Origin: Sipunculus nudus
Taxonomy: Eukaryota; Annelida; Sipuncula; Golfingiida; Sipunculidae
Length of the DNA: 64,000 nt
Direction: 5' to 3'
NCBI GenBank assembly: GCA_026874595.1
Contig: CM049315.1
Location: forward strand, 72,461,416 to 72,525,415
Shown one piece after another: positions 1 to 12,900 of the stretch. Positions within the stretch are counted from its first letter, which is position 1; the number at the start of each line of letters is the position of its first letter. A model generated the notes under the pieces. The model made no database searches. It was given only the letters and a program-made list of their open reading frames with translations, and was not told where the DNA came from. A program made the translations under genes and the position numbers.

Positions 1-26
1 ACTGATACATGTTACGTCATACACTA

Positions 27-190
27 ATATCTCGAAAGCAATTGTTCAGTTTTTGGAAAATTACCGCTAGGGGGCGCTGCACTGCAACCCCGTACCTACT
101 ATCATTGTTTAACCATATCTCCACAACTACACATTTTAGGTACATAAACTGTACACCATATGAATTGGCCTTTCATGGCCTTTCTGCCCA
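27..190 (+). repeat. Module A of the internal unit duplication
   Basis: This part aligns to module B at 846-990 with an almost constant offset of 817-819 bp. Landmarks are ATATCTCGAAA (27 and 846), CCGCYAGGGGGCGYTGCA (64 and 882) and TAYMTCCASAACTA (about 116 and 933). The two are clearly diverged, far more than the copies of the unit are from each other. The unit is therefore an old duplication of a smaller module that was later amplified as one block. It recurs every 1274 bp. Confidence 0.75.
64..78 (+). promoter_or_regulatory. CTCF-like motif, site A (once per unit)
   Basis: CCGCTAGGGGGCGCT matches the established CTCF core consensus CCASYAGRKGGCRSY at every position except the third (G for A). 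It lies on the + strand. The same 15-mer recurs in all 33 copies at 64+1274(n-1), and in the truncated copy at 42106-42120. Whether the host's CTCF binds here is inference; a G-rich core can also belong to another zinc-finger protein. Confidence 0.5.
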
Positions 191-280
191 TGACCTCTTT
201 TGTTTAATCATACATGGTCCCCGCCAATTTTAACAACTTTGTAAAAATTAAAACCCGCATGCACAAATACATATGCCATC

Positions 281-298
281 ACGCATGCATGCACGCGT
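281..298. other. Alternating purine-pyrimidine tract (per unit)
   Basis: ACGCATGCATGCACGCGT is an unbroken 18-nt alternation of purine and pyrimidine with several CG and CA/TG steps, a type of sequence able to adopt Z-DNA under negative supercoiling. It recurs in every copy. The overlapping GCATGC repeats make it locally palindromic. Confidence 0.4.
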
Positions 299-323
299 TT
301 TCGTATGAAAGACAGACACGCTT

Positions 324-365
324 TCACGTGACTGCAAAAATTATAGCGTTCGCCGTATAAAATAA
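324..365 (+). promoter_or_regulatory. Promoter-like E-box plus TATA stretch (per unit)
   Basis: TCACGTGA (324-331), an E-box of the type bound by bHLH-zip proteins such as USF or TFE, is followed 25 bp on by TATAAAATAA (356-365). The best initiator match downstream (CCATTTC, 398-404) is 44 bp from the TATA start, further than the usual 30 bp. This weakens the case for a classic promoter. If the satellite is transcribed, this is the most likely start region on the + strand. Confidence 0.25.
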
Positions 366-594
366 GTGGCCACAGGCACTCTTTGCGGGCCGGTTTGCCA
401 TTTCTGTCGCGTTATAGTTTATTGCTTGCCGGAATCAGAGATTTCGACAAGTATGTTGATCAGTTCCGTTTGTTTGTTTGTCTGTATGTCCCCGCTCTAC
501 AGGCCACAATTTTGCACCAATCGTCCTGAAACTTATAGATAGAGTGTATAATCGGTTCTTCTCGGAGCCTATTGTTTTTGGTCATGATCGGTCA

Positions 595-613
595 AGGGTC
601 AAGGTCAGGGTCA
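595..613 (+). promoter_or_regulatory. Cluster of nuclear-receptor half-sites (per unit)
   Basis: Three tandem half-sites abut: AGGGTCA (595-601), AGGTCA (602-607) and GGGTCA (608-613). They include TCAAGGTCA (599-607), the extended monomer site known for NR5A/ERR-type orphan receptors. Such GGTCA runs are frequent in mollusc dispersed repeats, so the motif may be ancestry of the repeat rather than a working element. Variants at 593-594 lie just outside it. Confidence 0.3.
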
Positions 614-845
614 CCAAAAAGCTCAAAAACGGTTTTCTCTTCATACCTTCGTCAAAAATAGCCGTAGGCACCTAATCTGTAGCCCGTTTTATTTGCCACT
701 GCATGGCCACTTCCAACACTGCAAAATTGCCTCATTTCGCTGTTACCATGGTTACGCAATTTTGGGGAGAAATCATGGAATTTCGTGATATTTTTCAAAT
801 TTGCAGCAATTTTACTGATTCTGAGATATTTTATGTAACATAAGA

Positions 846-990
846 ATATCTCGAAACGGGTTTTTCAGATTTTGGAAATGGCCGCCAGGGGGCGTTGCAG
901 ATGAAAAAACATGAAAATTTGGTTTGGTGCTATACCTCCAGAACTATTAAACATTGGGCCATTTCCATCACAGCACCTTAAACTAGGGTC
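846..990 (+). repeat. Module B of the internal unit duplication
   Basis: Diverged direct repeat of module A (27-190) in the same orientation. It shares the ATATCTCGAAA start, the AGGGGGCG core and the downstream TAYMTCC motif in the same order. Two of the variable positions (922 and 984) fall inside it, but neither touches the GGGGGCG core. Confidence 0.72.
882..896 (+). promoter_or_regulatory. CTCF-like motif, site B (once per unit)
   Basis: CCGCCAGGGGGCGTT, preceded by TGG, is close to the classic CTCF form TGGCCACCAGGGGGCGCTA. It has the same orientation as site A, 818 bp downstream, and is present in all 33 full copies. Together with site A this gives about 67 same-strand CTCF-like motifs in 42 kb. 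No sequence variant that I found falls in either motif. Confidence 0.5.
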
Positions 991-3900
991 CATGGGCTTA
1001 TTTTTGCGCATAGGTGCCAAAGTGCGCTATTGCCAGATTTCTCTATTTTTGGGGTAAAACCTTTGAATTTTGAAAATATGCAGTTTTCAGCTTCTAACTC
1101 TGTCAGTTTTTATGCTAGAGAGGTCAAAAGTTTTGCATCTTGTAGCCCTTGGTGAGTTCTCGGTGATCCAACCAAAAATCTTGCAAAATCTCGCACCGTT
1201 TCTCGTCGAATGAGATTTCGCGATTTCACGGTGACATGCCCTATAGGCCACAGATATGCAGGCATCCTTTTGAAACTGATACATGTTACGTCATACACTA
1301 ATATCTCGAAAGCAATTGTTCAGTTTTTGGAAAATTACCGCTAGGGGGCGCTGCACTGCAACCCCGTACCTACTATCATTGTTTAACCATATCTCCACAA
1401 CTACACATTTTAGGTACATAAACTGTACACCATATGAATTGGCCTTTCATGGCCTTTCTGCCCATGACCTCTTTTGTTTAATCATACATGGTCCCCGCCA
1501 ATTTTAACAACTTTGTAAAAATTAAAACCCGCATGCACAAATACATATACCATCACGCATGCATGCACGCGTTTTCGTATGAAAGACAGACACGCTTTCA
1601 CGTGACTGCAAAAATTATAGCGTTCGCCGTATAAAATAAGTGGCCACAGGCACTCTTTGCGGGCCGGTTTGCCATTTCTGTCGCGTTATAGTTTATTGCT
1701 TGCCGGAATCAGAGATTTCGACAAGTATGTTGATCAGTTCCGTTTGTTTGTTTGTCTGTATGTCCCCGCTCTACAGGCCACAATTTTGCACCAATCGTCC
1801 TGAAACTTATAGATAGAGTGTATAATCGGTTCTTCTCGGAGCCTATTGTTTTTGGTCATGATCGGTCAAGGGTCAAGGTCAGGGTCACCAAAAAGCTCAA
1901 AAACGGTTTTCTCTTCATACCTTCGTCAAAAATAGCCGTAGGCACCTAATCTGTAGCCCGTTTTATTTGCCACTGCATGGCCACTTCCAACACTGCAAAA
2001 TTGCCTCATTTCGCTGTTACCATGGTTACGCAATTTTGGGGAGAAATCATGGAATTTCGTGATATTTTTCAAATTTGCAGCAATTTTACTGATTCTGAGA
2101 TATTTTATGTAACATAAGAATATCTCGAAACGGGTTTTTCAGATTTTGGAAATGGCCGCCAGGGGGCGTTGCAGATGAAAAAACATGAAAATTTGTTTTG
2201 GTGCTATACCTCCAGAACTATTAAACATTGGGCCATTTCCATCACAGCACCTTAAACTAGGGTCCATGGGCTTATTTTTGCGCATAGGTGCCAAAGTGCG
2301 CTATTGCCAGATTTCTCTATTTTTGGGGTAAAACCTTTGAATTTTGAAAATATGCAGTTTTCAGCTTCTAACTCTGTCAGTTTTTATGCTAGAGAGGTCA
2401 AAAGTTTTGCATCTTGTAGCCCTTGGTGAGTTCTCGGTGATCCAACCAAAAATCTTGCAAAATCTCGCACCGTTTCTCGTCGAATGAGATTTCGCGATTT
2501 CACGGTGACATGCCCTATAGGCCACAGATATGCAGGCATCCTTTTGAAACTGATACATGTTACGTCATACACTAATATCTCGAAAGCAATTGTTCAGTTT
2601 TTGGAAAATTACCGCTAGGGGGCGCTGCACTGCAACCCCGTACCTACTATCATTGTTTAACCATATCTCCACAACTACACATTTTAGGTACATAAACTGT
2701 ACACCATATGAATTGGCCTTTCATGGCCTTTCTGCCCATGACCTCTTTTGTTTAATCATACATGGTCCCCGCCAATTTTAACAACTTTGTAAAAATTAAA
2801 ACCCGCATGCACAAATACATATGCCATCACGCATGCATGCACGCGTTTTCGTATGAAAGACAGACACGCTTTCACGTGACTGCAAAAATTATAGCGTTCG
2901 CCGTATAAAATAAGTGGCCACAGGCACTCTTTGCGGGCCGGTTTGCCATTTCTGTCGCGTTATAGTTTATTGCTTGCCGGAATCAGAGATTTCGACAAGT
3001 ATGTTGATCAGTTCCGTTTGTTTGTTTGTCTGTATGTCCCCGCTCTACAGGCCACAATTTTGCACCAATCGTCCTGAAACTTATAGATAGAGTGTATAAT
3101 CGGTTCTTCTCGGAGCCTATTGTTTTTGGTCATGATCGGTCAAGGGTCAAGGTCAGGGTCACCAAAAAGCTCAAAAACGGTTTTCTCTTCATACCTTCGT
3201 CAAAAATAGCCGTAGGCACCTAATCTGTAGCCCGTTTTATTTGCCACTGCATGGCCACTTCCAACACTGCAAAATTGCCTCATTTCGCTGTTACCATGGT
3301 TACGCAATTTTGGGGAGAAATCATGGAATTTCGTGATATTTTTCAAATTTGCAGCAATTTTACTGATTCTGAGATATTTTATGTAACATAAGAATATCTC
3401 GAAACGGGTTTTTCAGATTTTGGAAATGGCCGCCAGGGGGCGTTGCAGATGAAAAAACATGAAAATTTGTTTTGGTGCTATACCTCCAGAACTATTAAAC
3501 ATTGGGCCATTTCCATCACAGCACCTTAAACTAGGGTCCATGGGCTTATTTTTGCGCATAGGTGCCAAAGTGCGCTATTGCCAGATTTCTCTATTTTTGG
3601 GGTAAAACCTTTGAATTTTGAAAATATGCAGTTTTCAGCTTCTAACTCTGTCAGTTTTTATGCTAGAGAGGTCAAAAGTTTTGCATCTTGTAGCCCTTGG
3701 TGAGTTCTCGGTGATCCAACCAAAAATCTTGCAAAATCTCGCACCGTTTCTCGTCGAATGAGATTTCGCGATTTCACGGTGACATGCCCTATAGGCCACA
3801 GATATGCAGGCATCCTTTTGAAACTGATACATGTTACGTCATACACTAATATCTCGAAAGCAATTGTTCAGTTTTTGGAAAATTACCGCTAGGGGGCGCT

Positions 3901-6900
3901 GCACTGCAACCCCGTACCTACTATCATTGTTTAACCATATCTCCACAACTACACATTTTAGGTACATAAACTGTACACCATATGAATTGGCCTTTCATGG
4001 CCTTTCTGCCCATGACCTCTTTTGTTTAATCATACATGGTCCCCGCCAATTTTAACAACTTTGTAAAAATTAAAACCCGCATGCACAAATACATATGCCA
4101 TCACGCATGCATGCACGCGTTTTCGTATGAAAGACAGACACGCTTTCACGTGACTGCAAAAATTATAGCGTTCGCCGTATAAAATAAGTGGCCACAGGCA
4201 CTCTTTGCGGGCCGGTTTGCCATTTCTGTCGCGTTATAGTTTATTGCTTGCCGGAATCAGAGATTTCGACAAGTATGTTGATCAGTTCCGTTTGTTTGTT
4301 TGTCTGTATGTCCCCGCTCTACAGGCCACAATTTTGCACCAATCGTCCTGAAACTTATAGATAGAGTGTATAATCGGTTCTTCTCGGAGCCTATTGTTTT
4401 TGGTCATGATCGGTCAAGGGTCAAGGTCAGGGTCACCAAAAAGCTCAAAAACGGTTTTCTCTTCATACCTTCGTCAAAAATAGCCGTAGGCACCTAATCT
4501 GTAGCCCGTTTTATTTGCCACTGCATGGCCACTTCCAACACTGCAAAATTGCCTCATTTCGCTGTTACCATGGTTACGCAATTTTGGGGAGAAATCATGG
4601 AATTTCGTGATATTTTTCAAATTTGCAGCAATTTTACTGATTCTGAGATATTTTATGTAACATAAGAATATCTCGAAACGGGTTTTTCAGATTTTGGAAA
4701 TGGCCGCCAGGGGGCGTTGCAGATGAAAAAACATGAAAATTTGGTTTGGTGCTATACCTCCAGAACTATTAAACATTGGGCCATTTCCATCACAGCACCT
4801 TAAACTAGGGTCCATGGGCTTATTTTTGCGCATAGGTGCCAAAGTGCGCTATTGCCAGATTTCTCTATTTTTGGGGTAAAACCTTTGAATTTTGAAAATA
4901 TGCAGTTTTCAGCTTCTAACTCTGTCAGTTTTTATGCTAGAGAGGTCAAAAGTTTTGCATCTTGTAGCCCTTGGTGAGTTCTCGGTGATCCAACCAAAAA
5001 TCTTGCAAAATCTCGCACCGTTTCTCGTCGAATGAGATTTCGCGATTTCACGGTGACATGCCCTATAGGCCACAGATATGCAGGCATCCTTTTGAAACTG
5101 ATACATGTTACGTCATACACTAATATCTCGAAAGCAATTGTTCAGTTTTTGGAAAATTACCGCTAGGGGGCGCTGCACTGCAACCCCGTACCTACTATCA
5201 TTGTTTAACCATATCTCCACAACTACACATTTTAGGTACATAAACTGTACACCATATGAATTGGCCTTTCATGGCCTTTCTGCCCATGACCTCTTTTGTT
5301 TAATCATACATGGTCCCCGCCAATTTTAACAACTTTGTAAAAATTAAAACCCGCATGCACAAATACATATGCCATCACGCATGCATGCACGCGTTTTCGT
5401 ATGAAAGACAGACACGCTTTCACGTGACTGCAAAAATTATAGCGTTCGCCGTATAAAATAAGTGGCCACAGGCACTCTTTGCGGGCCGGTTTGCCATTTC
5501 TGTCGCGTTATAGTTTATTGCTTGCCGGAATCAGAGATTTCGACAAGTATGTTGATCAGTTCCGTTTGTTTGTTTGTCTGTATGTCCCCGCTCTACAGGC
5601 CACAATTTTGCACCAATCGTCCTGAAACTTATAGATAGAGTGTATAATCGGTTCTTCTCGGAGCCTATTGTTTTTGGTCATGATCGGTCAAGGGTCAAGG
5701 TCAGGGTCACCAAAAAGCTCAAAAACGGTTTTCTCTTCATACCTTCGTCAAAAATAGCCGTAGGCACCTAATCTGTAGCCCGTTTTATTTGCCACTGCAT
5801 GGCCACTTCCAACACTGCAAAATTGCCTCATTTCGCTGTTACCATGGTTACGCAATTTTGGGGAGAAATCATGGAATTTCGTGATATTTTTCAAATTTGC
5901 AGCAATTTTACTGATTCTGAGATATTTTATGTAACATAAGAATATCTCGAAACGGGTTTTTCAGATTTTGGAAATGGCCGCCAGGGGGCGTTGCAGATGA
6001 AAAAACATGAAAATTTGTTTTGGTGCTATACCTCCAGAACTATTAAACATTGGGCCATTTCCATCACAGCACCTTAAACTAGGGTCCATGGGCTTATTTT
6101 TGCGCATAGGTGCCAAAGTGCGCTATTGCCAGATTTCTCTATTTTTGGGGTAAAACCTTTGAATTTTGAAAATATGCAGTTTTCAGCTTCTAACTCTGTC
6201 AGTTTTTATGCTAGAGAGGTCAAAAGTTTTGCATCTTGTAGCCCTTGGTGAGTTCTCGGTGATCCAACCAAAAATCTTGCAAAATCTCGCACCGTTTCTC
6301 GTCGAATGAGATTTCGCGATTTCACGGTGACATGCCCTATAGGCCACAGATATGCAGGCATCCTTTTGAAACTGATACATGTTACGTCATACACTAATAT
6401 CTCGAAAGCAATTGTTCAGTTTTTGGAAAATTACCGCTAGGGGGCGCTGCACTGCAACCCCGTACCTACTATCATTGTTTAACCATATCTCCACAACTAC
6501 ACATTTTAGGTACATAAACTGTACACCATATGAATTGGCCTTTCATGGCCTTTCTGCCCATGACCTCTTTTGTTTAATCATACATGGTCCCCGCCAATTT
6601 TAACAACTTTGTAAAAATTAAAACCCGCATGCACAAATACATATGCCATCACGCATGCATGCACGCGTTTTCGTATGAAAGACAGACACGCTTTCACGTG
6701 ACTGCAAAAATTATAGCGTTCGCCGTATAAAATAAGTGGCCACAGGCACTCTTTGCGGGCCGGTTTGCCATTTCTGTCGCGTTATAGTTTATTGCTTGCC
6801 GGAATCAGAGATTTCGACAAGTATGTTGATCAGTTCCGTTTGTTTGTTTGTCTGTATGTCCCCGCTCTACAGGCCACAATTTTGCACCAATCGTCCTGAA

Positions 6901-9900
6901 ACTTATAGATAGAGTGTATAATCAGTTCTTCTCGGAGCCTATTGTTTTTGGTCATGATCGGTCAAGGGTCAAGGTCAGGGTCACCAAAAAGCTCAAAAAC
7001 GGTTTTCTCTTCATACCTTCGTCAAAAATAGCCGTAGGCACCTAATCTGTAGCCCGTTTTATTTGCCACTGCATGGCCACTTCCAACACTGCAAAATTGC
7101 CTCATTTCGCTGTTACCATGGTTACGCAATTTTGGGGAGAAATCATGGAATTTCGTGATATTTTTCAAATTTGCAGCAATTTTACTGATTCTGAGATATT
7201 TTATGTAACATAAGAATATCTCGAAACGGGTTTTTCAGATTTTGGAAATGGCCGCCAGGGGGCGTTGCAGATGAAAAAACATGAAAATTTGTTTTGGTGC
7301 TATACCTCCAGAACTATTAAACATTGGGCCATTTCCATCACAGCACCTTAAACTAGGGTCCATGGGCTTATTTTTGCGCATAGGTGCCAAAGTGCGCTAT
7401 TGCCAGATTTCTCTATTTTTGGGGTAAAACCTTTGAATTTTGAAAATATGCAGTTTTCAGCTTCTAACTCTGTCAGTTTTTATGCTAGAGAGGTCAAAAG
7501 TTTTGCATCTTGTAGCCCTTGGTGAGTTCTCGGTGATCCAACCAAAAATCTTGCAAAATCTCGCACCGTTTCTCGTCGAATGAGATTTCGCGATTTCACG
7601 GTGACATGCCCTATAGGCCACAGATATGCAGGCATCCTTTTGAAACTGATACATGTTACGTCATACACTAATATCTCGAAAGCAATTGTTCAGTTTTTGG
7701 AAAATTACCGCTAGGGGGCGCTGCACTGCAACCCCGTACCTACTATCATTGTTTAACCATATCTCCACAACTACACATTTTAGGTACATAAACTGTACAC
7801 CATATGAATTGGCCTTTCATGGCCTTTCTGCCCATGACCTCTTTTGTTTAATCATACATGGTCCCCGCCAATTTTAACAACTTTGTAAAAATTAAAACCC
7901 GCATGCACAAATACATATGCCATCACGCATGCATGCACGCGTTTTCGTATGAAAGACAGACACGCTTTCACGTGACTGCAAAAATTATAGCGTTCGCCGT
8001 ATAAAATAAGTGGCCACAGGCACTCTTTGCGGGCCGGTTTGCCATTTCTGTCGCGTTATAGTTTATTGCTTGCCGGAATCAGAGATTTCGACAAGTATGT
8101 TGATCAGTTCCGTTTGTTTGTTTGTCTGTATGTCCCCGCTCTACAGGCCACAATTTTGCACCAATCGTCCTGAAACTTATAGATAGAGTGTATAATCGGT
8201 TCTTCTCGGAGCCTATTGTTTTTGGTCATGATCGGTCTAGGGTCAAGGTCAGGGTCACCAAAAAGCTCAAAAACGGTTTTCTCTTCATACCTTCGTCAAA
8301 AATAGCCGTAGGCACCTAATCTGTAGCCCGTTTTATTTGCCACTGCATGGCCACTTCCAACACTGCAAAATTGCCTCATTTCGCTGTTACCATGGTTACG
8401 CAATTTTGGGGAGAAATCATGGAATTTCGTGATATTTTTCAAATTTGCAGCAATTTTACTGATTCTGAGATATTTTATGTAACATAAGAATATCTCGAAA
8501 CGGGTTTTTCAGATTTTGGAAATGGCCGCCAGGGGGCGTTGCAGATGAAAAAACATGAAAATTTGTTTTGGTGCTATACCTCCAGAACTATTAAACATTG
8601 GGCCATTTCCATCACAGCACCTTAAACTAGGGTCCATGGGCTTATTTTTGCGCATAGGTGCCAAAGTGCGCTATTGCCAGATTTCTCTATTTTTGGGGTA
8701 AAACCTTTGAATTTTGAAAATATGCAGTTTTCAGCTTCTAACTCTGTCAGTTTTTATGCTAGAGAGGTCAAAAGTTTTGCATCTTGTAGCCCTTGGTGAG
8801 TTCTCGGTGATCCAACCAAAAATCTTGCAAAATCTCGCACCGTTTCTCGTCGAATGAGATTTCGCGATTTCACGGTGACATGCCCTATAGGCCACAGATA
8901 TGCAGGCATCCTTTTGAAACTGATACATGTTACGTCATACACTAATATCTCGAAAGCAATTGTTCAGTTTTTGGAAAATTACCGCTAGGGGGCGCTGCAC
9001 TGCAACCCCGTACCTACTATCATTGTTTAACCATATCTCCACAACTACACATTTTAGGTACATAAACTGTACACCATATGAATTGGCCTTTCATGGCCTT
9101 TCTGCCCATGACCTCTTTTGTTTAATCATACATGGTCCCCGCCAATTTTAACAACTTTGTAAAAATTAAAACCCGCATGCACAAATACATATGCCATCAC
9201 GCATGCATGCACGCGTTTTCGTATGAAAGACAGACACGCTTTCACGTGACTGCAAAAATTATAGCGTTCGCCGTATAAAATAAGTGGCCACAGGCACTCT
9301 TTGCGGGCCGGTTTGCCATTTCTGTCGCGTTATAGTTTATTGCTTGCCGGAATCAGAGATTTCGACAAGTATGTTGATCAGTTCCGTTTGTTTGTTTGTC
9401 TGTATGTCCCCGCTCTACAGGCCACAATTTTGCACCAATCGTCCTGAAACTTATAGATAGAGAGTATAATCGGTTCTTCTCGGAGCCTATTGTTTTTGGT
9501 CATGATCGGTTTAGGGTCAAGGTCAGGGTCACCAAAAAGCTCAAAAACGGTTTTCTCTTCATACCTTCGTCAAAAATAGCCGTAGGCACCTAATCTGTAG
9601 CCCGTTTTATTTGCCACTGCATGGCCACTTCCAACACTGCAAAATTGCCTCATTTCGCTGTTACCATGGTTACGCAATTTTGGGGAGAAATCATGGAATT
9701 TCGTGATATTTTTCAAATTTGCAGCAATTTTACTGATTCTGAGATATTTTATGTAACATAAGAATATCTCGAAACGGGTTTTTCAGATTTTGGAAATGGC
9801 CGCCAGGGGGCGTTGCAGATGAAAAAACATGAAAATTTGTTTTGGTGCTATACCTCCAGAACTATTAAACATTGGGCCATTTCCATCACAGCACCTTAAA

Positions 9901-12900
9901 CAAGGGTCCATGGGCTTATTTTTGCGCATAGGTGCCAAAGTGCGCTATTGCCAGATTTCTCTATTTTTGGGGTAAAACCTTTGAATTTTGAAAATATGCA
10001 GTTTTCAGCTTCTAACTCTGTCAGTTTTTATGCTAGAGAGGTCAAAAGTTTTGCATCTTGTAGCCCTTGGTGAGTTCTCGGTGATCCAACCAAAAATCTT
10101 GCAAAATCTCGCACCGTTTCTCGTCGAATGAGATTTCGCGATTTCACGGTGACATGCCCTATAGGCCACAGATATGCAGGCATCCTTTTGAAACTGATAC
10201 ATGTTACGTCATACACTAATATCTCGAAAGCAATTGTTCAGTTTTTGGAAAATTACCGCTAGGGGGCGCTGCACTGCAACCCCGTACCTACTATCATTGT
10301 TTAACCATATCTCCACAACTACACATTTTAGGTACATAAACTGTACACCATATGAATTGGCCTTTCATGGCCTTTCTGCCCATGACCTCTTTTGTTTAAT
10401 CATACATGGTCCCCGCCAATTTTAACAACTTTGTAAAAATTAAAACCCGCATGCACAAATACATATGCCATCACGCATGCATGCACGCGTTTTCGTATGA
10501 AAGACAGACACGCTTTCACGTGACTGCAAAAATTATAGCGTTCGCCGTATAAAATAAGTGGCCACAGGCACTCTTTGCGGGCCGGTTTGCCATTTCTGTC
10601 GCGTTATAGTTTATTGCTTGCCGGAATCAGAGATTTCGACAAGTATGTTGATCAGTTCCGTTTGTTTGTTTGTCTGTATGTCCCCGCTCTACAGGCCACA
10701 ATTTTGCACCAATCGTCCTGAAACTTATAGATAGAGTGTATAATCAGTTCTTCTCGGAGCCTATTGTTTTTGGTCATGATCGGTCAAGGGTCAAGGTCAG
10801 GGTCACCAAAAAGCTCAAAAACGGTTTTCTCTTCATACCTTCGTCAAAAATAGCCGTAGGCACCTAATCTGTAGCCCGTTTTATTTGCCACTGCATGGCC
10901 ACTTCCAACACTGCAAAATTGCCTCATTTCGCTGTTACCATGGTTACGCAATTTTGGGGAGAAATCATGGAATTTCGTGATATTTTTCAAATTTGCAGCA
11001 ATTTTACTGATTCTGAGATATTTTATGTAACATAAGAATATCTCGAAACGGGTTTTTCAGATTTTGGAAATGGCCGCCAGGGGGCGTTGCAGATGAAAAA
11101 ACATGAAAATTTGTTTTGGTGCTATACCTCCAGAACTATTAAACATTGGGCCATTTCCATCACAGCACCTTAAACTAGGGTCCATGGGCTTATTTTTGCG
11201 CATAGGTGCCAAAGTGCGCTATTGCCAGATTTCTCTATTTTTGGGGTAAAACCTTTGAATTTTGAAAATATGCAGTTTTCAGCTTCTAACTCTGTCAGTT
11301 TTTATGCTAGAGAGGTCAAAAGTTTTGCATCTTGTAGCCCTTGGTGAGTTCTCGGTGATCCAACCAAAAATCTTGCAAAATCTCGCACCGTTTCTCGTCG
11401 AATGAGATTTCGCGATTTCACGGTGACATGCCCTATAGGCCACAGATATGCAGGCATCCTTTTGAAACTGATACATGTTACGTCATACACTAATATCTCG
11501 AAAGCAATTGTTCAGTTTTTGGAAAATTACCGCTAGGGGGCGCTGCACTGCAACCCCGTACCTACTATCATTGTTTAACCATATCTCCACAACTACACAT
11601 TTTAGGTACATAAACTGTACACCATATGAATTGGCCTTTCATGGCCTTTCTGCCCATGACCTCTTTTGTTTAATCATACATGGTCCCCGCCAATTTTAAC
11701 AACTTTGTAAAAATTAAAACCCGCATGCACAAATACATATGCCATCACGCATGCATGCACGCGTTTTCGTATGAAAGACAGACACGCTTTCACGTGACTG
11801 CAAAAATTATAGCGTTCGCCGTATAAAATAAGTGGCCACAGGCACTCTTTGCGGGCCGGTTTGCCATTTCTGTCGCGTTATAGTTTATTGCTTGCCGGAA
11901 TCAGAGATTTCGACAAGTATGTTGATCAGTTCCGTTTGTTTGTTTGTCTGTATGTCCCCGCTCTACAGGCCACAATTTTGCACCAATCGTCCTGAAACTT
12001 ATAGATAGAGTGTATAATCGGTTCTTCTCGGAGCCTATTGTTTTTGGTCATGATCGGTCTAGGGTCAAGGTCAGGGTCACCAAAAAGCTCAAAAACGGTT
12101 TTCTCTTCATACCTTCGTCAAAAATAGCCGTAGGCACCTAATCTGTAGCCCGTTTTATTTGCCACTGCATGGCCACTTCCAACACTGCAAAATTGCCTCA
12201 TTTCGCTGTTACCATGGTTACGCAATTTTGGGGAGAAATCATGGAATTTCGTGATATTTTTCAAATTTGCAGCAATTTTACTGATTCTGAGATATTTTAT
12301 GTAACATAAGAATATCTCGAAACGGGTTTTTCAGATTTTGGAAATGGCCGCCAGGGGGCGTTGCAGATGAAAAAACATGAAAATTTGTTTTGGTGCTATA
12401 CCTCCAGAACTATTAAACATTGGGCCATTTCCATCACAGCACCTTAAACTAGGGTCCATGGGCTTATTTTTGCGCATAGGTGCCAAAGTGCGCTATTGCC
12501 AGATTTCTCTATTTTTGGGGTAAAACCTTTGAATTTTGAAAATATGCAGTTTTCAGCTTCTAACTCTGTCAGTTTTTATGCTAGAGAGGTCAAAAGTTTT
12601 GCATCTTGTAGCCCTTGGTGAGTTCTCGGTGATCCAACCAAAAATCTTGCAAAATCTCGCACCGTTTCTCGTCGAATGAGATTTCGCGATTTCACGGTGA
12701 CATGCCCTATAGGCCACAGATATGCAGGCATCCTTTTGAAACTGATACATGTTACGTCATACACTAATATCTCGAAAGCAATTGTTCAGTTTTTGGAAAA
12801 TTACCGCTAGGGGGCGCTGCACTGCAACCCCGTACCTACTATCATTGTTTAACCATATCTCCACAACTACACATTTTAGGTACATAAACTGTACACCATA

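Larger units (their letters stand above)
1..1274. repeat. Reference unit of the macrosatellite (copy 1)
   Basis: Layout of one unit: 27-190 module A; 241-300 a GCATGC-rich stretch; 324-365 E-box and TATA-like stretch; 366-373 the 8-bp palindrome GTGGCCAC; 470-700 a segment resembling dispersed repeats that I associate with mollusc genomes, ending in a GGTCA-rich cluster; 826-990 module B; 1020-1274 a tail with no feature I recognise. No long ORF, LTR, terminal inverted repeat, reverse transcriptase or transposase motif is visible, so this is a satellite rather than a tandem autonomous element. Copy 1 carries the rare G at 922, shared only with copy 4. Confidence 0.9.

Noticed and set aside
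9-233. 74-codon ORF (and 62- to 65-codon ORFs on both strands) repeated in every satellite unit
   Set aside because: They exist only because one sequence is repeated. The 65-codon + frame shows R-to-Q, V-to-E and S-to-F changes among copies with only one silent change noted, so there is no sign of protein constraint. There are no splice sites and no recognisable domain.
1-1274. Hammerhead ribozyme within the satellite unit, as in some animal satellites
   Set aside because: I found no CTGANGA with a following stem and GAAA on either strand of the unit.
1-1274. rDNA or histone repeat unit
   Set aside because: No rRNA, 5S or histone sequence is visible in the unit.
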